A stretch of 64,000 nt of DNA from NCBI GenBank assembly GCA_021186555.1, contig JAJKFL010000011.1, forward strand, positions 4,904,501 through 4,968,500, in the 5' to 3' direction. Positions 19,655 to 30,295 of the stretch are shown in pieces (within the stretch, counting starts at the first letter, position 1; each line of letters opens with the position of its first letter). The DNA comes from Reticulitermes speratus. Taxonomy: Eukaryota; Arthropoda; Insecta; Blattodea; Rhinotermitidae. The notes beneath the pieces are model-generated. The model was not told the origin of the DNA and did not search any database. It saw only the letters and a program-made list of their open reading frames with translations. The position numbers and the translations under genes are program-made.

Positions 19655-20123
19655 CAGTCGAACCCGGTTATAACGACATCGGTTTATATGGCATCTCGTC
19701 TACAGCGTCATATATTCTGTGTTACCAATGAATTAGGGCCGTGCCATGGCTCAGGCGTTAGTCGCCAGCCTCTCACCGCGGAGGCCCGGGTTCGATCCAT
19801 GTGGGATTTGTGGTGGACAAAGTGGCACTGGGACAGGGATTTTCCTAGTACATCGGTTTTCCCCTGTCAATTTCATTCCACCGGTGCTCCATTAAAATGG
19901 AAAAGCACAAAAAAGTCATCATCTTCATCACAGGGTTGCACAATAAGCCTTCAAGGCTGCGGTGCGTCCGTAGCATCTGCTGCGGGGCCCTTCAATAAAT
20001 AAAAAAAAATACAAATTAATTCCTCGCTGTCAACCATAACATTACATTCCTCGTTTAGAACACTCGTTTATAACGACACAAAATATTCAGTCCCTGTCAT
20101 GACGTTATAAACGAGCTAGACTG
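19655..20123. mobile_element. pogo-like MITE split by SINE-A
   Basis: The left end CAGTCGAACCCGGTTATAAC and right end GTTATAAACGAGCTAGACTG are inverted with several mismatches, flanked by TA (19653-19654 and 20124-20125). Without the SINE the element would be about 195 bp. Confidence 0.7.
19737..20010 (+). mobile_element. SINE-A nested in the MITE
   Basis: Head GGCCGTGCCATGGCTCAGGC, but B box and adjacent bases are shortened (GGTTCGATCCATGTGGG), then the normal body and an AAAAAAAAT tail. The TSD is weak. Confidence 0.9.
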
Positions 20124-20807
20124 TACAAGGAGAATTGAATATGGATTTCGAAGTTACGAATCAACTATTTGTCAGATGTTTAAAACGCGCTAGATGTCGT
20201 GTAGTGATGACAGTAAAGTGGAACAGAGCATCACGTTAGCAGTTGTACGTATTTTTGTTACACATTAAACTAATTAGGTTAATTAAAATGTACTGAACGA
20301 GATACACACAACACTCCATAATTGAAAACATTTATTTGATTATATTCCGACTAAATGAAAGATACAATCTTGGCTATTGGTTTTAAAATCTCGTTTGAAA
20401 TAAGGCGTTCGGAAGTCGAAAAAATAAGGAAATACTGGAAATGGATTACGCTAAAGATATAGGCTTATTGTGACAAACAAAGTATCACAAAGAAAAACAC
20501 GGATCCTCCAGCAGGCTCAGCAGAAAGATGACTTAAAATGACTAAATGCAGACATAAGTACAAACGTGTATATAAATATATTGTAAACAGAACGTGACAC
20601 AAAATCGTGCAACATAAGTACAAATAATAAAAACATGGATAAGTAAGAGGGGTGAGAATTGCATAAGAAGTTTGGTCGCAAAATGTAATAAGAAGATATA
20701 ACTATAAAGATCTAGATGTCGAAGGAAGAATATTTAAATACAGCTTAAGAAAATACGCTGGATTTGTCTTAAAATATGGTCCAGGTAGGTCTCTTCTGAA
20801 TTCAACC
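20124..20807. other. No recognisable feature
   Basis: AT-rich unique sequence leading into the inverted-repeat element at 20.8 kb. Confidence 0.5.
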
Positions 20808-20819
20808 ATAAACTTTAGT

Positions 20820-21488
20820 ATTGAGAACCATTTGTCTTTTGGACTTTGTCCATCGTCTTTAATGTAAAATATACATTAAAGACGATGGACAAAGTCCAAA
20901 AAATGTAAAATATCATTAAAGACGATGGACAAAGTCCAAAAAATGTAAAATATACATTAAAGACGATGGACAAAGTCCAAAAAATGTAAAATATACATTA
21001 AAGACGATGGACAAAGTCCAAAAAATGTAAAATATCATTAAAGACGATGGACAAAGTCCAAAAAATGTAAAATATACATTAAAGACGATGGACAAAGTCC
21101 AAAAAATGTAAAATATCATTAAAGACGATGGACAAAGTCCAAAAAATGTAAAATATACATCAAAGACGATGGACAAAGTCCAAAAAATGTAAAATATCAT
21201 TAAAGACGATGGACAAAGTCCAAAAAATGTAAAATATACATTAAAGACGATGGACAAAGTCCAAAAAATGTAAAATATACATTAAAGACGATGGACAAAG
21301 TCCAAAAAATGTAAAATATACATTAAAGACGATGGACAAAGTCCAAAAAATGTAAAATATACATTAAAGACGATGGACAAAGTCCAAGAAATGTAAAATA
21401 TACATTAAAGACGATGGACAAAGTCCAAAAAATGTAAAATATACATTAAAGACGATGGACAAAGTCCAAAAGACAAGTGGTTCTCAAT
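20820..21488. mobile_element. Inverted-repeat element filled by a tandem array
   Basis: The left arm 20820-20865 (ATTGAGAACCATTTGTCTTT...) is the reverse complement of the right arm 21443-21488 at 45 of 46 positions. The array unit contains the inner half of the arm (ACATTAAAGACGATGGACAA). A 12-bp direct repeat ATAAACTTTAGT lies at 20808-20819, touching the left arm, and at 21522-21533. This may be a TSD if the element's right end is at 21521. Confidence 0.75.
20866..21470. repeat. Tandem array, 40/41-bp unit, 15 copies
   Basis: Unit ACATTAAAGACGATGGACAA plus AGTCCAAAAAATGTAAAATAT, with 40-bp versions reading ATCATTAAAG. GGAC.AAA.GTCC forms a small hairpin in each unit. The first unit forms a near-continuous palindrome with the left arm. 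Confidence 0.96.
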
Positions 21489-21824
21489 GTTATATACCAT
21501 CGTCAGAACCTTTTAGAATTAATAAACTTTAGTGTTCTACAAAACCTGGGAGAATCAAACTCATTTCTTTTAACCTGAAACTGAAAACCTCGAATTTTCC
21601 ATTAGGGTAAAGAGGGGGAATTCCGAACATTGGGTAATTCCGATTACTTCACTTTCCCAGAAAATGAGAGTTACAGAACCTTGATTTGTGAAGTGCTGTA
21701 GCGGAAAATGTCATGAAGACGTACGTGTACATATAGTGAGATGAGGCATTGCCAGCAACTGGAGCAGTCTGTTGGAGTTTCGCATTTTTAGGCTCCTTCG
21801 CAAAATTGCGAAAAGCGACTGTTA

Positions 21825-22230
21825 AGCCGGGACTAGACGGCGCGCGGCTCGTCGAGTGACGTGACGTCACTTGCTCGGCCAACAGATCGGAACAGAAAAG
21901 ACAATCTGGCTACACGACGCGGCGCAGCTCGGCGAATGGCGGACCAGCGGCCTTGATCGGGTAGGTTCGGCTCGGCTTGTGGAATAATGCGTCGTGTTGT
22001 TCTCCTGCGACCCGCTTGGCGTGTAGACTGCAAGCCCCGTGTAGCCGCAACAGCTGCCCGCGCCGAGTCCCTCTGAGGATCGTGAAAAAACCGCTTCTGC
22101 GGCGATCCAACGAGCCTCGCTCGCCCAATCACAAGCCGCGCCGCGCCAGGCCGGATACATGGCGCGTTTGAATACGATTCTTTGTCAATGACGTAACACG
22201 AGCCGAGCCACGCGCCGTCTAGTTGAGCAA
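21825..22230. mobile_element. GC-rich MITE with TTA target duplication
   Basis: Inverted ends share ACTAGACGGCGCG(C/T)GGCTCG. TTA flanks both sides (21822-21824 and 22231-22233), and the surrounding Helitron-like sequence is continuous without it. A 3-bp TTA or TWA duplication is typical of PIF/Harbinger, but I cannot confirm the superfamily from ends alone. No transposase frame. Base composition is far more GC-rich than its neighbours. Confidence 0.7.
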
Positions 22231-22301
22231 TTAGCTTCGTCATGTCTGTCTGTCCGTCCCCACAGAACAACTCTGCTCCCACTGGACGGATCTTCATGAA
22301 G

Positions 22302-22518
22302 ATTTCAGGCTTCCGCAGCGATGTAAATGAGATCTGCTCTCTTCTGTGATTTTACGCAGCGCAAAGTAGTAATTCCGTACCGTCGTTTCGGGACAACCTA
22401 TCGGTCCCATCTTTTGAATTCTTGACCCTTGAAGATGGGACCGATAGGTTGTCCTGAAACGACGGTACGGAATTACCACTTCACGCTGCGTAAAATCACA
22501 AAAGACCACAGATCCCAT
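22302..22518. mobile_element. Foldback element with 15-bp target duplication
   Basis: Arms 22331-22413 and 22432-22514 pair nearly end to end (GTAATTCCGTACCGTCGTTT against the complementary GACGGTACGGAATTACC). The right arm has TTGAAGA (22429-22435), stem GGGACC...GGTTGTCC and GAAACGACGGTA. Flanking CGGATCTTCATGAAG (22287-22301) and CGGATTTTCATGGAG (22519-22533) are a duplicated piece of the Helitron-like host, which defines the insertion. Confidence 0.8.
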
Positions 22519-23187
22519 CGGATTTTCATGGAGTTTGATATTTGAGTATTTTACGAAAATCTGTCGAGAAAATTCAAATTTCATTATAATCTGACAAGAA
22601 TAACGGGTACTTTGCATGAAGATCTATGTACATTTATTATTATATTTCGCTGAATGCTTCTTAGAATGAGAAATGTTCCAGATAAAGGTTAAGTAAAAAA
22701 ACAAACGTTTTATGTTCAATAACTTTTTCCCGAAAATCGTGCCATTTATGAGATAATGTGGAAAAATATGTTAGAGCCAGACAACCCACAGATGACAATA
22801 TAATGCGGCGCATGCGCTTTGCATGCTGGATAACTAAGGCTACAGACACACACAAAGAATATGTAAAACTTATTGCTTTTCCACGGCAACAATGGTTACG
22901 TGAACGCGCCTCAATGTTACATTGCTTGTCTTGTTATCTATGTCACAAAGAAATCAGGGCCAATTATCTTGTGGTAGTGACTTTTTCTTCTCAATTATAT
23001 GGATATTTAGGGAGGTAATTGCAAGGTATGTAATGAATCTAGTTCTAATTCTCATTACGTCGCTTTGGGGTAATTCCGCTCACAAGTTGTCAGTATTATG
23101 GTGACGCTGATTGTGAGGAAAATGAAGTAGGAACTTTGCACAGGGATACTTGTACTTCATAAGCTGACCAAGGACACGAAAGAAAAA

Positions 23188-23768
23188 CTTCGTGCAGGTG
23201 CATTTCATGTTCTGGTTGGGCCCATGCTGCAAGTGGCAGCTGCAACTTCGTGCAGGTGCATTTCATATTCTGGTTGGGCCCATGCTGCAAGTGGCAGCTG
23301 CAACTTCGTGCAGGTGCATTTCATATTCTGGTTGGGCCCATGCTGCAAGTGGCAGCTGCAACTTCGTGCAGGTGCATTTCATATTCTGGTTGGGCCCATG
23401 CTGCAAGTGGCAGCTGCAACTTCGTGCAGGTGCATTTCATATTCTGGTTGGGCCCATGCTGCAAGTGGCAGCTGCAACTTCGTGCAGGTGCATTTCATAT
23501 TCTGGTTGGGCCCATGCTGCAAGTGGCAGCTGCAACTTCGTGCAGGTGCATTTCATATTCTGGCTGGGCCCATGCTGCAAGTGGCAGCTGCAACTTCGTG
23601 CAGGTGCATTTCATGTTCTGGTTGGGCCCATGCTGCAAGCGGCAGCTGCAACTTCGTGCAGGTGCATTTCATATTCTGGTTGGGCCCATGCTGCAAGTGG
23701 CAGCTGCAACTTCGTGCAGGTGCATTTCATATTCTGGTTGGGCCCATGCTGCAAGCGGCAGCTGCAAC
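23188..23768. repeat. Tandem array, 58-bp unit, 10 copies
   Basis: Unit CTTCGTGCAGGTGCATTTCA, TATTCTGGTTGGGCCCATGC, TGCAAGTGGCAGCTGCAA. Very homogeneous. All three plus frames stay open for 187-209 codons only because the unit lacks stops in any frame. Each unit has GGGCCC and GCAGCTGC palindromes. Confidence 0.96.
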
Positions 23769-24959
23769 TCAGCTGAGACCAGTCTTCAGCCCAACAATTC
23801 GAACACTCAATAACAGTTTACAACTGAGACTGTACTTGTGTCAGATTCAGTGATCACATGTTGCCTACGATTTGTTATAACTCAGCGAAATTACCCACAT
23901 TAGGGAAAATTCCGGCCAAACGCACAAAACATTTGAGGCGCCGTTTTTATGTGTATAACTTAATAATTTTGTAATTTTTAACAATGGTCTTTGTAACCAA
24001 CTATGTTCGTAATAAATTTATGTTTGTGCCTTTTACCCAGTTTCCATACTTCATTCTGTGGAACTTTTAATACTTATTTCCCTACTTTACCCTACACGTA
24101 ATTTTTATGTTATCATCACAAAATATTTCCCTTTTGTCATCAATTCTCAGTTCGCACGTAAATAGAACACGTTGTGGCATCTAGTTGTTACGTCACTTCC
24201 TACTACACTATGCCACATTTTTCCCCGTCACCGATCTAAACACCTGCCAACTGCGATGCGTGTTTTCTCCCGTAGCTTCTCACTGCAATAGAGGCAGAAA
24301 AAGAGCAACGCTTGTAACACAAACCACGAAGCACTCTTCAATACACTTACTTTGAAATACAGTGTTTTTTGCCAACAAATTTTCTCGACTTGTCTGCAGC
24401 TATACAAGAAATGAAAAATGTTTTGACAGTACAAATTACGTCATCGTGCCCAGAAAAGAGTAGACTATAAATAAAAGAGGGAAAAGGCAATATTCTCTGA
24501 ACCAGACAACCACATGTCTAGTCTGTCGCTGATATGAGTTTTCAACCTCTGCCATGATGACTGATGGCGTGACCTAAAGCACAGTCACGTACAACTATCT
24601 GTCTCGACCCGCCATGATGTTTCCTGTACGCCATCTTACATACGCGTACCGTTACGTCACACTTGACAGTAGCATTGCGCATATTGAAGAAAGCGTCCTG
24701 GAATTATTTCAGAATGTCTGCCTTTAAAATTTTTTTATTCTAATAATTTGGAAATATTCATATGTATATCTTTATTCTTATTCGATACATTATCCTGGGT
24801 GGGCGATTCGGTGTACCACTTTCGCCCAGAGAACGCGAGATTCCAGCCACCGTCCTACAATCTTCTATGCGCAACACTGAGTTATTGGTTTAATCTGCTT
24901 CAGCTATATACAGCTATATCCTTCCGGTTTCATTTCTTCTGGGTTTTGAGACCTGTGGT
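23769..24959. other. No recognisable feature
   Basis: Unique AT-rich sequence with ORFs up to 92 codons, none recognised. Confidence 0.5.
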
Positions 24960-25016
24960 AATGGAAAAGTCTTCCGACGTTTCGAACGTGCACACGCTCT
25001 CTCCATTTTCAGCCAA
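24960..25016 (-). ncRNA. Hammerhead-like relic of the foldback family
   Basis: The minus strand reads GGCTGAAAATGGAGAGAGCG...TTCGAAACGTCGGAAG. CTGAAAA departs from CUGANGA at G8, so activity is unlikely. No partner arm seen. Confidence 0.4.
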
Positions 25017-25269
25017 GAAGTGTTGAGAACGAATGAGAAATTTATAAGATTTGAAGCTTCGTGGCAAATGAATATAAAATCGTGTCTTGAGCAATCGCTG
25101 TGTCAAATGTCACCGCCCAACAAGGACTTCATTAAATTAGAGACGGTTTGTATTAGAAGCGGGTGTTCCGGTCAGGCTGTATGTGAAGAAAGGACTAAGG
25201 TATAAGGCAGAGAGAACTTGCAACCATTTTATGTGGAGCAAACAGATTACATTTCTCGTCTGTTACCAC

Positions 25270-25560
25270 TTTTGTTTTGTTTCTTTTTTGAACGGCCCCG
25301 CAGCAGGAGCTACGGACGCACCGCAGCCTTCAAGGCTTATTGTGCAACCCTGTGATGAAGATGATTAGTTTTTTCATTTCTCCAAGTAATGGAGCACCGG
25401 TGGAATAAAATTGACAGGGGAAAACCGAAGTACTCGGGGAAAAACCTGTCCCAGCGCCGCTTTGTCCACCACAAATCTTACATGGACTGACTCGAGATCG
25501 AACCCAGGCCTCCGCGGTGAGAGGCCGGCGACTAACTGCCTGAGCCATGAAACGGCCCTA
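25270..25560 (-). mobile_element. SINE-A with short TSD
   Basis: Full-length minus-strand copy from the T-rich tail complement (CGGCCCCGCAGCAGGAGCTA) to the head (CTAACTGCCTGAGCCATGAA). TSD TTACCAC at 25263-25269 and 25561-25567. Confidence 0.88.
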
Positions 25561-25584
25561 TTACCACGTTAATATCAAATAAAG

Positions 25585-25752
25585 AAGAATGAGATGGGCG
25601 CGGCACGTGAGGGACAGGAGAGGTGCATATAGAGTTTTTGTGGGGAAACCTGAGGGTAAAAGACGATTTTGAAAACAAAGGCGAAACTGGCAGTATAATA
25701 TAAAACGCATCTTCAAGAAACAGGATTGGGGGCCTGGACTGGATTGAAGGGG
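25585..25752 (+). pseudogene. LINE reverse-transcriptase C-terminal fragment
   Basis: Part of the open reading frame of a non-LTR retrotransposon, which copies its RNA into DNA at a nicked target. The frame reads RMRWARHVRDRRGAYRVFVG and KPEGKRRF, a stop, then RRNWQYNIKRIFKKQDWGPG: the Arg/Trp-rich C-terminal region common in insect LINE polyproteins. It is about 55 residues of what is normally a protein near 1000 residues. The in-frame stop and absent catalytic domain mark it as dead. Family level (CR1, Jockey or RTE) is not resolvable from this piece. Confidence 0.7.
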
Positions 25753-25902
25753 CTCAGAATAGGGACAAGTAGAGGCCCCTTGTGAACACGATAATGAACT
25801 ACTGTGATATCATTTATTCCTTGCATTGTGACAGAATTGAATTGTTCATTCACAACACCAACAAATGCACCCCTGATATATACAAATACAGTCTTATATC
25901 GC

Positions 25903-25942
25903 TCCTTCACGTTTTGGCGTCATTTACGCCATCCTCAGGGGA
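25903..25942 (-). ncRNA. Hammerhead-like motif, degenerate core
   Basis: The minus strand gives CUGAGGA (25932-25938), stem II GGCGT/ACGCC with ATGAC-type loop, then AAAA in place of GAAA (25912-25915). Loss of G12 predicts no activity. The downstream signature TGCATTTGTTGG lies at 25858-25869. Confidence 0.55.
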
Positions 25943-26214
25943 GTTTACACCAAGATTTGAAACTTACTAAAATAAAATAGATCACAAAAGTAATTCATTT
26001 CATATTACAGCATTCTTGCAGCTAATGTAAGCCATATGGGTTTCAGAAACTGTGATTAAAATATTATTTGTAAAGTATAATATATCAAAACAATAAAACT
26101 GTAATATTTATTACGACATTTCCATTAAATATGGTTAAAAAGTTGTATGTTGCTATGCTGTAGTATTTCTTTGTCTACAAACATCTAATCTATCTTCGAT
26201 TCGTTTTGGATCTT

Positions 26215-28052
26215 GTCCTGTAAACATACGATATCAGACTGTATCTGTATACATATATTGTCCTCTAAACATACGATATCAGACTGTATCTGTTTACATA
26301 TCTTGTCCTCTAAACATACGATATCAGACTGTATCTGTATACATATCTTGTCCTCTAAACATACGATATCAGACTGTATCTTATACATATCTTGTCCTCT
26401 AAACATACGATATCAGACTGTATCTGTATACATATCTTGTCCTGTAAACATACGATATCAGACTGTATCTGTATACATATCTTGTCCTCTAAACATACGA
26501 TATCAGACTGTATCTGTATACATATCTTGTCCTCTAAACATACGATATCAACTGTATCTGTATACATATCTTGTCCTCTAAACATACGATATCAGACTGT
26601 ATCTGTATACATATCTTGTCCTGTAAACATACGATATCAGACTGTATCTGTATGCATATCTTGTCCTCTAAACATACGATATCAGACTGTATCTGTATGC
26701 ATATCTTGTCCTCTAAACATATGATATCAGACTGTATCTGTATACATATATTGTCCTCTAAACACATGATATCAGACTGTATCTGTATACATATCTTGTC
26801 CTCTAAACATACGATATCAGACTGTATCTGTATACATATCTTGTCCTCTAAACATATGATATCAGACTGTATCTGTATACATATCTTGTCCTCTAAACAT
26901 ATGATATCAGACTGTATCTGTATACATATCTTGTCCTCTAAACATATGATATCAGACTGTATCTGTATACATATCTTGTCCTCTAAACATATGATATCAG
27001 ACTGTATCTGTATACATATCTTGTCCTCTAAACATATGATATCAGACTGTATCTGTATACATATCTTGTCCTCTAAACATACGATATCAGACTGTATCTG
27101 TATACATATCTTGTCCTCTAAACATACGATATCAGACTGTATCTGTATACATATCTTGTCCTCTAAACATACGATATCAGACTGTATCTGTATACATATC
27201 TTGTCCTCTAAACATACGATATCAGACTGTATCTGTATACATATCTTGTCCTCTAAACATACGATATCAGACTGTATCTGTATACATATCTTGTCCTCTA
27301 AACATACGATATCAGACTGTATCTGTATACATATCTTGTCCTCTAAACATATGATATCAGACTGTATCTGTATACATATCTTGTCCTCTAAACATATGAT
27401 ATCAGACTGTATCTGTATACATATCTTGTCCTCTAAACATACGATATCAGACTGTATCTGTATACATATCTTGTCCTCTAAACATATGATATCAGACTGT
27501 ATCTGTATACATATCTTGTCCTCTAAACATATGATATCAAACTGTATCTGTATACATATCTTGTCCTCTAAACATACGATATCAGACTGTATCTGTATAC
27601 ATATCTTGTCCTCTAAACATATGATATCAGACTGTATCTGTATACATATCTTGTCCTCTAAACATATGATATCAGACTGTATCTGTATACATATCTTGTC
27701 CTCTAAACATATGATATCAGACTGTATCTGTATACATATCTTGTCCTCTAAACATATGATATCAGACTGTATCTGTATACATATCTTGTCCTCTAAACAT
27801 ACGATATCAGACTGTATCTGTATACATATCTTGTCCTCTAAACATATGATATCAGACTGTATCTGTATACATATCTTGTCCTCTAAACATACGATATCAG
27901 ACTGTATCTGTATACATATCTTGTCCTCTAAACATATGATATCAGACTGTATCTGTATACATATCTTGTCCTCTAAACATACGATATCAGACTGTATCTG
28001 TATACATATCTTGTCCTCTAAACATACGATATCAGACTGTATCTGTATACAT
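26215..28052. repeat. Tandem array, 45-bp unit, about 41 copies
   Basis: Unit AACATACGATATCAGACTGT, ATCTGTATACATATCTTGTC, CTCTA. The left third has single-base deletions and TTGTCCTGTAA variants; from 26571 on the units are length-perfect and differ mainly at ACG/ATG. Because 45 is divisible by 3, a 499-codon frame of SSKHTISDCICIHIL repeats results. GTATAC and GATATC palindromes occur in every unit. Confidence 0.97.
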
Positions 28053-28100
28053 CAAAGGTGCATTTGTTGACGTCATGAATGAACAACTTAATACGGCAAT

Positions 28101-28429
28101 GAACATTGAAATTCCACAAAATGAGGGGAATTTCTTGAATAGCTGAGGAACTATTAGCTTGTAAATAAGGACTCTACTCCATGCAGTTAGTTAACAAGTT
28201 AGAGGTTACCTTGTTAATTCCGGATTGGTAACTCTAGTTAATACATTAACTTATACCTCACTCTCATTATAGCCCATGTGACTTAATGTCTCCCTAATTT
28301 AATGCAGCTTCGTTCAAGGTGAAATTCGACACTTAACAACCAAACTATATTTGACATCCCTACTGTTTTACTGTTTACTGCGGCCGACTTTACCAGCCTC
28401 TGATAATAAACTCAGTACAGAGCACTGGC
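28101..28429. other. No recognisable feature
   Basis: Unique sequence without ORFs or element ends. Confidence 0.45.
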
Positions 28430-28582
28430 AGAATGACAGGCGACAGCGACCACCCGAAGTGCTGTGAGAAAAGCCTGCCCCAGCGCCACTTTAATGGACA
28501 CAAATTCTGCATGACTGGACCTGAGATTAAATCCGGGCCTCCGCGGTGAGAAACGGGTGACTGACGGACTGAGAAAGCCTGT
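28430..28582 (-). mobile_element. Diverged SINE-A fragment
   Basis: AGCCTGCCCCAGCGCCACTT and CCGGGCCTCCGCGGTGAGAA match the SINE-A body and head on the minus strand. Many substitutions and no tail, so an old copy. Confidence 0.65.
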
Positions 28583-28836
28583 TTAAAAATCTGCACGAAC
28601 AATATAGGGGAAAGTTTTAATTTACATTGATACTATCCTGTAATAGCTGACAGTATTGGAAGTATATTTAGGTCTCGCAACTCCTATTAATGAGTAAGAG
28701 AAACTCAGTTTGGAATATTATAGAAAAACACACACAAACATATTGTTGAATAATTATCATGACGATACAAGACGAAAAAAGCGTACAATACGCAGAAACT
28801 GAAGTCAAAAAGAAAAATGTTACCAACTGCATACAC

Positions 28837-29170
28837 CAATTATTTTTCACACCAACCAAAATGCATATATTTATTTAAAGAACATTAAAATATTCTATAA
28901 AATGTTAGATAAAAAAACCCCAACATATGTTTCGGCTTATCGATAAGCCATCCTCAGGGGGTGTTACAACTGTTTGTTTATAAAACACATACACATATTT
29001 GTCCTCTGTAGAGGAGTATAGTCATCGCCATATCTCACTGGATTTTCTTCCACCACTTGTTGCGTGAACAAATGTGTTCTTATCTATTATTATTCTTATC
29101 TAACATTTTATAGAATATATTCATGTTCTTTAAATAAATAAGTGCATTTGGTTGGTGTAAAATATAATTA
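28837..29170. mobile_element. Penelope-like foldback, 330 bp
   Basis: Left arm about 28837-28911 (ACACCAACCAAAATGCATAT, AACATTAAAATATTC) is inverted at about 29095-29170 (AACATTTTATAGAATAT, TGCATTTGGTTGGTGT). A minus-strand hammerhead candidate lies at 28918-28961, and AATGCA/TTGGTTGG forms the shared downstream signature. Confidence 0.7.
28918..28961 (-). ncRNA. Hammerhead ribozyme candidate (PLE type)
   Basis: On the minus strand: stem I CCCC (28958-28961) with GGGG (28918-28921); CUGAGGA (28951-28957) fits CUGANGA; stem II is the perfect palindrome GGCTTATCGATAAGCC (28934-28949); GAAA; stem III ACATATGT; predicted cleavage after GUU (fits NUH). All core positions are present except for the extra U before stem II, which every copy here shares. 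Confidence 0.65.
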
Positions 29171-29424
29171 ATGTTCAAAAATGCACGGTGAAATCAGAAT
29201 AAAGTGCATACACCAAGTAACATTTTGATTTGACGAGAGCAGTCCTGTGTGTTTCTGCTTGTTTAACTTTGACGTATTTCTGTCTAGTGTCATTTCATAT
29301 CCCACATCATACATATTATACTGTCACTCAGAACTTTCAAGGGAATGTATATGCTAACGTCGAAATTGGACTGAAGGAAATGAGTCGTGTTATGTTTTCG
29401 TCACCAACATACAAGTATTGCAAT

Positions 29425-29988
29425 ACTGAACAAGACAGGCAATGTACATATAACGTAATATTAAGGCGCGTTCGCGTAAGCATTGTTGCACGTGGAAAAG
29501 CATTAAGTATTACATATTCTGTGTGTGTTTCTGTAGCTTTAGTTATCCAGCATGCAAAGCGCATGCGCCGTGTTATATTGTCATCTGTGGCCTGTCTGGC
29601 TATACCATATTTTTCCACATTATCTCATAAACGGCATGATTTTTAGAAAAAAAGTTATTGAACATAAAATGTGTTTTTGATTTTCTCTACAACTTTTGTC
29701 TGAAACATTTCTCATTTTACGAAGAATTGAGCAAGATATTGTCATAAATGTACGTAGGTCTTCATGTAAAGTACCCGTTATTCTTGTCAGCTTTTAATCA
29801 AATTTGAATTTTCTGTAGATTTTAGAAAAATACTCAAATATCAAATTTAATGAAAATCTATCCAGTGGCAGCCAAGTAATTCCATGCAGAGAGACAGATA
29901 GACAGACAGATGGATGGACAGAGAGACGGACGGGAGAAACATATGACGTAGCTAATACTCGATTTCGCAACTCTGCGAACGCGCCCAA
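29425..29988 (+). mobile_element. Helitron-like element, copy 2
   Basis: Runs from ACAAGACAGGCAATG and AAGGCGCGTTCGCGTAAGC through AGCATGCAAAGCGCATGCGC to hairpin TTCGCAACTCTGCGAA (29964-29979), followed by CGCGCC and CCAA, where other copies have CTRR. The 138-codon ORF here has no recognisable domain and overlaps an opposite-strand ORF. Confidence 0.65.
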
Positions 29989-29995
29989 AAACTGA

Positions 29996-30036
29996 CACGG
30001 TAGCATCTGCTCCGGGCCCCTTCACAAAAGGAAAAA
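29996..30036 (+). mobile_element. SINE-A tail fragment
   Basis: ACACGGTAGCATCTGCTCCG and GGCCCCTTCA match the last 40 bases of SINE-A, followed by an A-rich tail. No head or body. Confidence 0.65.
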
Positions 30037-30295
30037 AAACTGAGGATAAGTTCCAATGGCGATAATCAAGTTTTTGGTTCTATAAAAGGATCGGATAAGC
30101 GACAATTAAAAGAAAACTTTATTCCACGGTGACAATTTATTTTATTACCGCCATTTCCAGCAGCGGGTCAAGAAGATCATAAATGAGAGACAGGAGTGAC
30201 GAAACTACCTCTTGCTATCACCACGTCCTGTTCTGAATCCAAAATATGATCGCAAACAACACATTATCTTTTCTTGTGGCCGTTATAAATACTTG

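Larger units (their letters stand above)
21788..22950 (-). mobile_element. Helitron-like element carrying two later insertions
   Basis: On the minus strand it begins near 22950 (ACAAGACAAGCAATG, GAGGCGCGTTCACGTAAC), contains CATGCAAAGCGCATGCGCCG, the GAAATTTGAATTTTC segment and the GACAGACAGACATGACGAAG block. It ends with hairpin TTCGCAATTTTGCGAA (21797-21812) and CTAA (21788-21791). Two pieces absent from the 29.4 and 49.7 kb copies interrupt it: 21825-22230 and 22302-22518. Confidence 0.65.
25840..28090. mobile_element. Inverted Penelope-like ends bracketing a tandem array
   Basis: Left 25840-25872 (TTGTTCATTCACAACACCAA then CAAATGCACC) and right 28058-28090 (GGTGCATTTGTTG, four changed bases, then TGAATGAACAA) are inverted complements at about 26 of 32 positions. 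The left side also has a hammerhead-like motif at 25903-25942. Almost everything between them is the 45-bp array. Confidence 0.6.

Noticed and set aside
23192-23853. Three overlapping frames of 187-209 codons
   Set aside because: All three plus frames of the 58-bp array are open; no sign of protein selection.
26571-28070. 499-codon open frame
   Set aside because: It is a 45-bp tandem repeat in frame (15-residue period). No start context, domain or codon signature beyond the repeat.
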